This document shows, one piece after another, positions 1 through 6,383 of a stretch of 8,273 nt of DNA (position 1 is its first letter; every line of letters begins with the position of its first letter). The notes under the pieces were generated by a model. It made no database searches, was not told the origin of the DNA, and saw only the letters and a program-made list of their open reading frames with translations. Position numbers and translations under genes: made by a program. Source of the stretch: Desulfobulbaceae bacterium (GTDB lineage Bacteria > Desulfobacterota > Desulfobulbia > Desulfobulbales > Desulfobulbaceae); contig DAOVTM010000174.1 in assembly GCA_030633145.1 (NCBI GenBank), positions 1 to 8,273 of the forward strand. Reading direction: 5' to 3'.

Positions 1-536
1 AGCAGAATGGTAAACTGAAAAAATGAATGGGTTCTGTTTTCTGACCAGAAGATGGTTGCAGCCGCATATATCAACAGCAGAAGGATCGGAATTTGTAATG
101 GGTTAGTACAATTGTCGTCAGGGGACGCATTGTTCAGCTTGCCCCATTTTGCGTAGAGCAGCCCCAGTGCCGTAACTGCTGCCCAGGGGGCAAAGAAGGG
201 TATAAGATTGATAAGAGAGACTCCCCCGACCACAAAATTCCATTCAGCAAGGATTGTAACATAACAGGTAAAGGTCGTTATCGGGGTAAGAAACAGGAGA
301 AGATAGACTCCTGCTCTCGGCTTGAGGAACAATGTCAGCATGAGAACCGTGCCAACACTGTAGAGGATGGAAACCGGCCATGGAGCAACAAAACAGAAAA
401 GTGCGGACAGGAGCAGGAACAGGGCCGACAAGAGTACGCCTGTTGTTTTACAGGTAAGCGAGCCTGCGAGACTCCGTCTGTGGGAACAGAGGACGGACGT
501 TCCTGCGTCCTGATAAAAACTGTTTTTTACATTCAT
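1..536 (-). CDS. O-antigen polymerase/ligase-like (Wzy/WaaL-type) membrane protein, N-terminal part
   Basis: The reading frame is open from an ATG at 536 to the left edge of the window, giving 178 codons with the C-terminus missing. It is strongly hydrophobic, with likely membrane segments near residues 33-51, 54-72, 77-97, 102-130 and 149-163. Between them are short polar loops, including a KPRAG turn near residue 72 and a WSENRTHS stretch near residue 164. Membrane segments followed by a 'WS-N--S' loop are what I know from O-antigen ligase/polymerase proteins, which join or transfer lipid-linked repeats at the periplasmic face. The catalytic loop lies outside the window, so polymerase and ligase cannot be separated. 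The start is doubtful: an in-frame TAG lies just upstream at 557-559, there is no Shine-Dalgarno sequence before 536, and roughly residues 9-28 are encoded by REP-like sequence. A TTG at 429-431 (residue 36), just before the second half of the first membrane segment, is one alternative. It follows the hydrolase gene by 115 bases and is probably in the same operon. Confidence 0.68.
   Translation of the reverse strand, partial: MNVKNSFYQDAGTSVLCSHRRSLAGSLTCKTTGVLLSALFLLLSALFCFVAPWPVSILYSVGTVLMLTLFLKPRAGVYLLLFLTPITTFTCYVTILAEWNFVVGGVSLINLIPFFAPWAAVTALGLLYAKWGKLNNASPDDNCTNPLQIPILLLLIYAAATIFWSENRTHSFFQFTIL
461..511. repeat. Degenerate REP-like element (unit 2) inside the 5' end of the polymerase-like gene
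   Basis: This stretch repeats the core GTGGGAAC (480-487) seen in the intact REP-like palindrome at 565-588, in the same orientation. It carries a short hairpin AGAC/GTCT (469-472 with 476-479) and another with 6-base arms AGGACG (490-495) and CGTCCT (506-511). The partner arm of the large stem is missing and replaced by a sequence with CTCGC repeated on the minus strand. It therefore looks like a decayed or half element. It lies inside the open frame of the downstream membrane protein. Confidence 0.55.
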
Positions 537-538
537 GC

Positions 539-590
539 AAAGGACGTTGAAGCGTCTATACTAGGTTCCCACGCAGGAGCGTGGGAACGA
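539..590. repeat. REP-like palindromic element (unit 1)
   Basis: A perfect inverted repeat has 10-base arms GTTCCCACGC (565-574) and GCGTGGGAAC (579-588) around a 4-base loop (575-578). Beside it is a smaller hairpin, GACG (543-546) against CGTC (553-556). The arrangement of a small hairpin, a short spacer and then the large GTTCCCACGC hairpin resembles REP-type repeats scattered through many Proteobacteria and Desulfobacterota genomes, usually mobilised in trans by RAYT (TnpA-REP) enzymes; that comparison is from memory. It lies between the hydrolase stop and the polymerase-like gene. There is no T-run after the stem on the minus strand, so it is not a classical intrinsic terminator, although it could stall polymerase or protect mRNA ends. 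Confidence 0.75.
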
Positions 591-651
591 GAGACAAAAT
601 TTCCGGGAAAAGGTTCAGCTGTGCTGTTCATCAGCTGCTCACAATTAATGC

Positions 652-2664
652 TCACAGTTCCTCAATATAGAGCGGTACAGCACCCGCCTGAACCGTGATT
701 GATCGTTTATGCACCCGTACTTCCTTGAGGTAAAATCTTTTTTGTCTTTTTTGTGCTTTTTGTAAAGAGGCAACCTCAGCCCCTGAATCATAAAGGGGAA
801 CAGAGCTGCTTATTCGCACCCTGGATGATTGAATCGCACCAATGGTCACGGCTTTCTGCTGTCCTGTATCACTCCAGACCACCCAGATTTTCTTGTTTTT
901 CTTCTTCCCGCCTGACCTGGAGTGAAGCGGCAGTTTAAGAGGAATGCTGTACATACAGATATTCTTGTCATCCCGCACAGTTTTCATACCCTGCCAGTCG
1001 GCACTGGCAAAGGTTTCAATCATTTTTTGATAGGTATAATAGGCAAGTTTCTGATGCGATTCCCCATCGTTTTTTGGATTATTTACCAACCCGTAAAAGT
1101 TGAAAGGGTTCCCCTTGAAGCCGCCAAAATCATGCCGTTCCACTACCCCATTCCAAAAAATCTTATCTATCCCCAGGGAGAGCGCATAGATGTAGAGCTT
1201 GACCAGTGCTGCTGCCTGCTCCCTTTCTGACTGGGGCGACAGGGTAATAAAGGACAAAGGATTGCCGTCCGGATATCCCGGAGTACCGTTATAGGCCGCT
1301 GTTTCCAAAAACACAGGGATGGTATCGAGTTCGATGTTGTAATCCGCAAAGATAGCCCTGTATGCTGCCATTCTCGCACCAATGGAACGATAATCGACGG
1401 CCATGTTATGATGTTGTTTAAAGGAGAAAACATCAAAATACCTGCCAGCCCCATGGGCTAAAATTGTCCGTAGAAACTGCAGATGCTGACTCTTCCGGTC
1501 AACCATTCCCTCATCTGCCGGGCCTACGCCCACCATACCACCCAGAACCACCTGGCAGTCAGGACACTCCTCTTTAATGGTCTGATATGTTGTCCGCAAA
1601 AAGGCTGCATATTGTTCAGGGTATCCCTGCCAGCCAACCGGGGGCGGAAAACCGCTTGGTTCGGTGTCCGCCTCATAGTATTTAACCCGGTGTCTGCTCG
1701 TGACAATAAATTTCCGCAAGGCTCTGGCATAACTGTCCAGATCGTTCCCTGGAGGGGTGAGTCCCCCTTCCCTGCCCACTCGGCTATAAACATTCACTGC
1801 CCCTGGCAGCTCATTAATATTAAAGACCATCTCCTGTACCCAGGGAACCTGAAGATCCGTGAGATATTGGTTAATATCCTGTTTACTGACCACTGGTGTT
1901 CTGCTGTTTGCAGAACCAGGATGAAGAGGAGAAACAGCAGGAGCAGGAGGTGCATGAGCCGATAATTTCTGCACTGCTTTTTCGAGCAGATATCGTGCCT
2001 CATCCGCTCTACCATCGGCAAGTGCCTCTCGGGACATCGTATCAAGCTTTTCCACCTCAGTTACATCCCTGCCCCTGTTTTTTTCTCCAGCCAACAGGTT
2101 CTGAAATTGACAGACCAGCCGATCCATCTTTTCGCTCCCACTGTTTGCGGGAGATACACCCGGCACCACCCCAGAAAACGACTGATCTATTCGTTCATGG
2201 GGCAGGCTTTCATGGCCATCAATAAACAGTTCATAAGGGCCAAAGAGACCAAAGGGAGAGTCAAAGGTCTGTTGGTTGACCCGGTGCTGCGGGTTTACCA
2301 AAACCGGTTTTATCTCCAGGAAAGATGCCGTTGGAACGACATCAGACACCAATGCCTGTCCGGAACCTAGCAGACCAATGGCCTCCTCTAATAACAGTTT
2401 TGCCTGTTGATGATTACCTGCGGCAAAAGCCTTCCTGGACTGTTGATCCAGTTTTCTTGCCTCTGCAACCCTCTTGCCGGTCGCTCCCTGTTTCTGCAAA
2501 AGAGTATGAAACTGCTGCACAAGCACACCCATTTCATCAGCAATGAGTATTGCTTTACCTGGGAGCAGGGTGAGCAAGGCACATAAAACCGCAGAGATAA
2601 ATACTCTTCTTCTGAATACCCTTCTCCTGAAAAGTCTGTTATCTATTAAAGATATCCTGTTCAA
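652..2664 (-). CDS. Exported clan-A (GH39/PslG-like) glycoside hydrolase with duplicated N-terminal helical module
   Basis: This 670-residue protein probably hydrolyses a polysaccharide outside the cytoplasm. Residues 1-42 form a basic then hydrophobic export signal (RRRVF twice, then a leucine-rich core); an RRVFI stretch could fit a Tat motif, but Sec is equally possible. Residues 45-99 and 180-234 are two copies of a helical module with the shared pattern KLD--SR and LLE-A. Residues about 270-560 look like a TIM-barrel hydrolase: E335 in DTEP is the candidate acid/base and E454 in PVFLET the candidate nucleophile. Their spacing and the later W504 region fit clan GH-A. Residues about 560-670 look like a beta-rich accessory domain. 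Such hydrolases in polysaccharide operons (PslG in Pseudomonas is the model I have in mind) trim or release polymer. The start is TTG, backed by AAGGGGG four bases upstream; the next in-frame methionine (45) would lose the signal. It overlaps the upstream acyltransferase-like gene by 26 bases. The exact GH family is not certain. Confidence 0.85.
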   Translation of the reverse strand: MNRISLIDNRLFRRRVFRRRVFISAVLCALLTLLPGKAILIADEMGVLVQQFHTLLQKQGATGKRVAEARKLDQQSRKAFAAGNHQQAKLLLEEAIGLLGSGQALVSDVVPTASFLEIKPVLVNPQHRVNQQTFDSPFGLFGPYELFIDGHESLPHERIDQSFSGVVPGVSPANSGSEKMDRLVCQFQNLLAGEKNRGRDVTEVEKLDTMSREALADGRADEARYLLEKAVQKLSAHAPPAPAVSPLHPGSANSRTPVVSKQDINQYLTDLQVPWVQEMVFNINELPGAVNVYSRVGREGGLTPPGNDLDSYARALRKFIVTSRHRVKYYEADTEPSGFPPPVGWQGYPEQYAAFLRTTYQTIKEECPDCQVVLGGMVGVGPADEGMVDRKSQHLQFLRTILAHGAGRYFDVFSFKQHHNMAVDYRSIGARMAAYRAIFADYNIELDTIPVFLETAAYNGTPGYPDGNPLSFITLSPQSEREQAAALVKLYIYALSLGIDKIFWNGVVERHDFGGFKGNPFNFYGLVNNPKNDGESHQKLAYYTYQKMIETFASADWQGMKTVRDDKNICMYSIPLKLPLHSRSGGKKKNKKIWVVWSDTGQQKAVTIGAIQSSRVRISSSVPLYDSGAEVASLQKAQKRQKRFYLKEVRVHKRSITVQAGAVPLYIEEL
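2602..2631. repeat. 15-base tandem duplication in the hydrolase signal peptide
   Basis: Two adjacent 15-base units (2602-2616 and 2617-2631) differ at two positions. In the protein they give the repeated RRRVF-RRRVF at residues 13-22, which doubles the basic region before the hydrophobic core. The duplication keeps the frame. Confidence 0.8.
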
Positions 2665-3688
2665 TGATCCCCCTTGCCGCCCTTTTTTTATTAATGTGCA
2701 TAATCATAGCAAAATGTTCAGGATGCTCTGCAATTTTCCCGGCAAACAAGTCTGCCAGCCCCTGCATATTTTCTGTGAGAAAATCTTCACCTTTTTCAGA
2801 CTGCATAGATTTTTTAATAATCTGCACAGGTGCTTCAAAAATCAGCCTGTGATGATTATAGCGATCCCGGACGATAAAGGTTGGCAGCAGAACCGCTCCG
2901 GTTTTGGCAGCAATCCGTACCGGACCCGGTGCAAAATAAGCAGGTCTGTTAAAAAAATTCACCTCTGTCCAGCTCCTGCCCACCCTGCCGTCAAAGGCTA
3001 TCGCAACCAACTCATTTTTTCTAAGGGCTTGCAGTAATTTTTTTATATGGAGATCAGCTCGTAAAAAACGCACTGGTAGCCTGGCATAATCTTTTTTCTT
3101 CACCTGAAAGACCTGCTCGTGAATACCACGATGGTGTTTCAGGGTTGGGGTTCCGCCCAACTGGTTGACCAAGTATCCCTTAAACCCCAGGGCAGGAAGA
3201 ATAGTCAAAAACGAGCCAAAATGGGAGAGTAAAATAATTGTTCCCTGCTGCTGTGCTGCTGCCTGTTTGAGATATTCTTCCCCCTCAATGGTGACAAGTC
3301 GTGCGATACTCTCTTTGTTCAGACATGGCAGAATCAACTCCTCCACCCGTCTCTGGATATCAAGTTGAATACTCTTTCTGGCAATTACGGATATCTTTTG
3401 CCTGCTTTTTTTCGTAGATTTTTTTTCCTGGGAAGACTCTTTTTTCCCAGAGCTTTCTTTGGAAAATTTTTCTTTAGAAAATAATTCCCTCAGTTCGTCG
3501 GCAATTTCCTTTTGCAGGGGAAACAATATCCAGGAAAAAACAACTCCCGCAAGCCAGCCAATCCCCAGGCTGATGTCCATTGGCAGCATTTGCATGATTC
3601 TCCTGAATGGAAACCAGAACAACCACAAGCCGCTGTCAACCAGCTTGTTGCCAAGGGTTTGTGCAAGGGTTAGTTTAAGGCTGCTCAT
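2639..3688 (-). CDS. LpxL/HtrB-like lysophospholipid acyltransferase relative with atypical active site
   Basis: This 349-residue protein resembles the LpxL/HtrB branch of acyltransferases, which move acyl chains onto lipid or glycolipid acceptors at the inner membrane. Seen: an N-terminal hydrophobic anchor (about residues 20-57), a Lys/Ser/Glu-rich low-complexity stretch at 70-98, LLSHFGSF at 153-160 where the family has its catalytic HX4(D/E) motif, AFDGRVG at 231-237 where the family has its conserved Asp, then FFNRPAYF, GPVRIAAKTGAVLLPTF and a PEHFAMIM segment near 323, all as expected for the fold. The oddity is that position +5 after H156 is L161, not Asp or Glu, so the usual His/acid pair is incomplete. 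The gene begins with ATG overlapping the stop of the radical SAM gene as ATGA. It ends 26 bases inside the hydrolase gene. It may acylate a polymer precursor by an altered mechanism, bind lipid without catalysis, or have lost function; the conserved remainder argues against simple decay. Confidence 0.82.
   Translation of the reverse strand: MSSLKLTLAQTLGNKLVDSGLWLFWFPFRRIMQMLPMDISLGIGWLAGVVFSWILFPLQKEIADELRELFSKEKFSKESSGKKESSQEKKSTKKSRQKISVIARKSIQLDIQRRVEELILPCLNKESIARLVTIEGEEYLKQAAAQQQGTIILLSHFGSFLTILPALGFKGYLVNQLGGTPTLKHHRGIHEQVFQVKKKDYARLPVRFLRADLHIKKLLQALRKNELVAIAFDGRVGRSWTEVNFFNRPAYFAPGPVRIAAKTGAVLLPTFIVRDRYNHHRLIFEAPVQIIKKSMQSEKGEDFLTENMQGLADLFAGKIAEHPEHFAMIMHINKKRAARGIIEQDIFNR
2669..2675 (-). 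promoter_or_regulatory. Ribosome binding site for the hydrolase TTG start
   Basis: On the minus strand AAGGGGG is followed by ATCA and then the TTG at 2664-2662. This strong site decides in favour of the unusual TTG start. It lies inside the coding sequence of the upstream acyltransferase-like gene, which suggests translational coupling. Confidence 0.7.
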
Positions 3689-5079
3689 GAATCATACAGA
3701 GACTTCCTGCCTCGAATCCTGTTGATGGTATGAAATAAAAATTTTACAGTCGGCTTGAGGATTCGATCCACCATAAATAACATTATGTCAAAGATGAGGG
3801 TAATATATCGCTGGCTGTGCGGGGTGTAAAAAAGCCGCGACAACTCCTTTTCATCTCTTGGCAGCATATTGGTATTCGCATCAATAACCCCCTCTTTAAT
3901 GGCAATATCATAGAGTTTATTATGGGGTTCCAACCGTATCCAGCCAAGTCCGACACCGCCCCTGCCAGGCATGTAGAGCGGTATTTTAAATAATAGTATG
4001 AGTATCTTGAACGCATCACCCAAGCCCATGCCCGGATAGTTGCAAAAGAAATTATAGCCCACCGCCATACCCTTTACCTGCCTGACGGTGTTCAGGCTTT
4101 CAATGATGTCCTGGGCCGTGAATGCCTTATGCAGAGCCTGCAATCCCCGGTCAGAAACAGCGTCTGGTGACAGGCCGATATGGCGGCAGCCCGCCTCACG
4201 GAGCAGTTCAAGAAAATCAACAGAGATATCCTTTGGTGTAATCCAGGCTCCCCATTCAACCTTTATTCCCCGTTTAATCATCTCCTCACAAATAGCCCGG
4301 GCATGTTTTTCAGGAACATTGAACACACTGTCCACAAAGGTAAACCCTTTTATTCCATAGTCACTGACAAGTTGTTCAATCTCGTCAACCACCTGTTCCG
4401 GCTCGCGTAAGCGTAATTTTCGTTCATTCAAAAAGGGATAACTGCAATAGGAACAGGTGAATACACAGCCTCTTTTGCCCTGTACTCCCATAACATTATG
4501 TAACGGGCTATGGTATTTTTTAATATCCAGCAGTTCAGCGTCCCTTCTGGGAATGCTGAAACTTGAAAAATCCGGTACCGATCTTTCCCCGGAAAACATC
4601 ACCTCTCCATCCTTTCGATAATACACCCCTTTAACTCGTTCAGGATGATCGAGATTCTCCAGTAGTTCTGGCGTGGTCTCTTCACCTTCCAGATACACCC
4701 CATAGTCTATCTGCGGTAAACGCTCCAGGATTTCTCTGGCAAAGATAGAGTAGCCAGTTCCACCCACAATTATTTTCAAGTCAGGATAGATTTCTTTTAT
4801 AACATCAATCGTTGGCTGGACAGTATTAAACTGGACAAAGAGATCCCGCCGCTGGGTCGTATCCACATTGCGGATGGAAATACCTGCAATATCAGGTTTG
4901 AATCGCCTGACTTCTTCTCTGAGTTTGTCAAAACAGGCAGGATAATCAAAGGAGTTGGGATCAAAAACAGTGACAATATGATCTTTTAACGCAGTGGCTA
5001 TATAGCATAAACCAATGGGAAATAAGGGGTATTTTATTGTTCTTCTTCCCATATCCTGCTGGATTAGAATTACTCTCAC
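3685..5079 (-). CDS. Radical SAM protein with N-terminal B12-binding-type domain
   Basis: This 464-residue protein has a Rossmann-like N-terminal domain (about 1-140) of the cobalamin-binding type, followed by a radical SAM barrel (about 190-390). The barrel carries C205-X3-C209-X2-C212, the ligands of the [4Fe-4S] cluster that cleaves S-adenosylmethionine. The GGTGYS segment (106-111) and EGEET (131-135) are typical of the B12-radical SAM group. The DxHxxG cobalamin ligand motif is not visible: DPNSFD (40-45) occupies a similar place. This is common in the group and does not exclude cobalamin. The C-terminus (425-460) is hydrophobic then basic, consistent with membrane association. Members of this superfamily do methylations and rearrangements on lipids, sugars and other substrates; the substrate here is unknown. 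Its position between flippase and acyltransferase-like genes suggests modification of a polymer or lipid precursor. The start is GTG, chosen for a strong ribosome site just upstream. Confidence 0.9.
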   Translation of the reverse strand: MRVILIQQDMGRRTIKYPLFPIGLCYIATALKDHIVTVFDPNSFDYPACFDKLREEVRRFKPDIAGISIRNVDTTQRRDLFVQFNTVQPTIDVIKEIYPDLKIIVGGTGYSIFAREILERLPQIDYGVYLEGEETTPELLENLDHPERVKGVYYRKDGEVMFSGERSVPDFSSFSIPRRDAELLDIKKYHSPLHNVMGVQGKRGCVFTCSYCSYPFLNERKLRLREPEQVVDEIEQLVSDYGIKGFTFVDSVFNVPEKHARAICEEMIKRGIKVEWGAWITPKDISVDFLELLREAGCRHIGLSPDAVSDRGLQALHKAFTAQDIIESLNTVRQVKGMAVGYNFFCNYPGMGLGDAFKILILLFKIPLYMPGRGGVGLGWIRLEPHNKLYDIAIKEGVIDANTNMLPRDEKELSRLFYTPHSQRYITLIFDIMLFMVDRILKPTVKFLFHTINRIRGRKSLYDS

Positions 5080-5083
5080 GGCT

Positions 5084-5090
5084 CTCCTCT
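5084..5090 (-). promoter_or_regulatory. Ribosome binding site for the radical SAM GTG start
   Basis: AGAGGAG on the minus strand is followed by AGCC and then GTG at 5079-5077. It supports the GTG over the next in-frame ATG at residue 10. It occupies most of the functional content of the 47-base gap after the flippase gene; no promoter or terminator is evident there. Confidence 0.7.
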
Positions 5091-5126
5091 TCTGATGATG
5101 GTATAAAAACAGGGTTATTCTTTATA

Positions 5127-6365
5127 TCATAGTCTTTGATATGAAGAATACCAAAAATAAATATTTGCAAGCAGCATAGTTCCACTGGAAATAAATATTG
5201 CCCAACTGCTGCCAATATAGGACATTTCCGGGACAAGAATCAGGTTTACGGCTGCACAGACCAGTAGTCCGGACAATTGGATAAGGGTCAGATATTGAAT
5301 CTTTCTGGAGGCAATAAAGAGGGTATCGAAAACCGTGTTCAAAAAGAAAAAACATATAGATAAGGACAAAACCTTGAACACTGCCGAAGAACGGGTAAAG
5401 TTCTCTCCCAGAAGCAGCGGAATAAAAAAATCTGCAAGAAAAAAACAGCAGACGGTCAGCAGGAGACCGATCCCTCCCATGAGCATAAAAATTGAGCGGC
5501 TGGTTCGAGTAAAATCTTTTCGTGACCCGCTGTCTGCCAGCAGCCTGGAAAAAATAGGCAGCAAAACCGGCATAAAGGACATTGGTACAATCTGCAATCT
5601 TGTAAAAATCCTGAAAGGAGCCTGGAATAAGGCCACATCATCATACTCAACCAGCCACTTGAGCATAAAGTTCCCGGAATAGAGGTACAATTGAACCAGT
5701 AGTTGAAAAATACCTATATAAAGCGATTCTCGGAAGGTGGATTGTACTCCCTTCAGATTCAAGGCAAGCTGTCGCAGCCAGGGAAACAGTTTGCCGGTCA
5801 GCAGGATCGAGACTGCCAGTCCAGCCAGATAGGCCAGTCCATAGGCGGTAAAAATTGCCAGCATACCCAGATCTGAAAATACCACACCAGTCATCAAGAG
5901 AACCAGCAGGAGCATGGTCAACAGGGTTGGCCCGGTTTCATAATGCATTCGTTGAAAGGCGACATAGACAGAACCGACCGTCTGGGTTACCGCCATAATT
6001 GCCACGTTGCCAATAATAAGAGCATACAGCAGCAACTCATAACCGCTCAAGCGGAAGGAAAAAAGAAAAAGAGCAGTAAAGAGGACAAGGGTAACAAAGA
6101 GATTCCAGGTCAAACCGATCATCATAAAATGGGCTGTCCTGGTCTGCTGCTGCGAAATTTCACGGACAAGTATTCGGGGGTAGCCAAGATTAAAGATAGG
6201 CAGAACCACCCACATAACGGCCATCATAACAGAATAGCTGCCATAGGTTTCCAGGTCAAGAAAGCGGGTCAGGAGGGCGACAACCGCCAGTCCGGCAATT
6301 ATTTCCACTCCCCTTGAACTAAAGGTAAAGAGGAGGTTTTTAGCAAACAGTTTGTTGTGTGACAT
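5127..6365 (-). CDS. Wzx-type polysaccharide repeat-unit flippase (MOP/PST family)
   Basis: This 412-residue protein is hydrophobic throughout, with about 12 likely membrane segments. Its N-terminus has the classic flippase layout: a short polar start, a first helix with R18, then LLTRFLDLETYGSYSV (31-46), matching the family's 'l-r-Lg--eyG-ys' signature. NLGYPRILVREI (59-70) and the final GSSWAIFIS region (385-393) also fit. Such proteins move undecaprenyl-diphosphate-linked oligosaccharide from the cytoplasmic to the periplasmic face of the inner membrane, where the polymerase acts. Length is slightly short for the family but complete. The ATG at 6365 follows the chain-length/kinase stop by 18 bases with no strong Shine-Dalgarno sequence, so translation may be coupled to the upstream gene. 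The substrate cannot be told from sequence. Confidence 0.9.
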   Translation of the reverse strand: MSHNKLFAKNLLFTFSSRGVEIIAGLAVVALLTRFLDLETYGSYSVMMAVMWVVLPIFNLGYPRILVREISQQQTRTAHFMMIGLTWNLFVTLVLFTALFLFSFRLSGYELLLYALIIGNVAIMAVTQTVGSVYVAFQRMHYETGPTLLTMLLLVLLMTGVVFSDLGMLAIFTAYGLAYLAGLAVSILLTGKLFPWLRQLALNLKGVQSTFRESLYIGIFQLLVQLYLYSGNFMLKWLVEYDDVALFQAPFRIFTRLQIVPMSFMPVLLPIFSRLLADSGSRKDFTRTSRSIFMLMGGIGLLLTVCCFFLADFFIPLLLGENFTRSSAVFKVLSLSICFFFLNTVFDTLFIASRKIQYLTLIQLSGLLVCAAVNLILVPEMSYIGSSWAIFISSGTMLLANIYFWYSSYQRL

Positions 6366-6383
6366 GATTCATTTAAGTAAAAT

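Noticed and set aside
565..600. Intrinsic terminator after the hydrolase gene
   Set aside because: The stem is strong, but no T-run follows it on the minus strand and the same core recurs nearby, so a REP-like repeat explains it better. A weak CAGCTG/CAGCTG pairing at 616-637 is also too small to call.
537..651. A small gene or RNA between the hydrolase and polymerase-like genes
   Set aside because: The gap holds the REP-like element and otherwise short unstructured sequence; no open frame with a ribosome site or RNA-like fold is visible.
480..698. Plus-strand open frame of 72 codons across the intergenic region
   Set aside because: It is made largely of REP-like repeat sequence and runs into the hydrolase gene; it has no ribosome site or family resemblance.
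1483..1965. Plus-strand open frame of 160 codons opposite the hydrolase gene
   Set aside because: It lies entirely within the hydrolase barrel coding region on the opposite strand and has no coherent motifs.
2543..3037. Plus-strand open frame of 164 codons opposite the acyltransferase-like gene
   Set aside because: It is antisense to a gene with clear family motifs, spans the overlap of two real genes, has no recognisable domain and a Cys/His/Phe-rich composition typical of shadow frames.
4950..4970. Loss of cobalamin binding in the radical SAM protein because DxHxxG is absent
   Set aside because: Many B12-type radical SAM proteins lack this motif and bind cobalamin without the His ligand, so the absence is not informative by itself.
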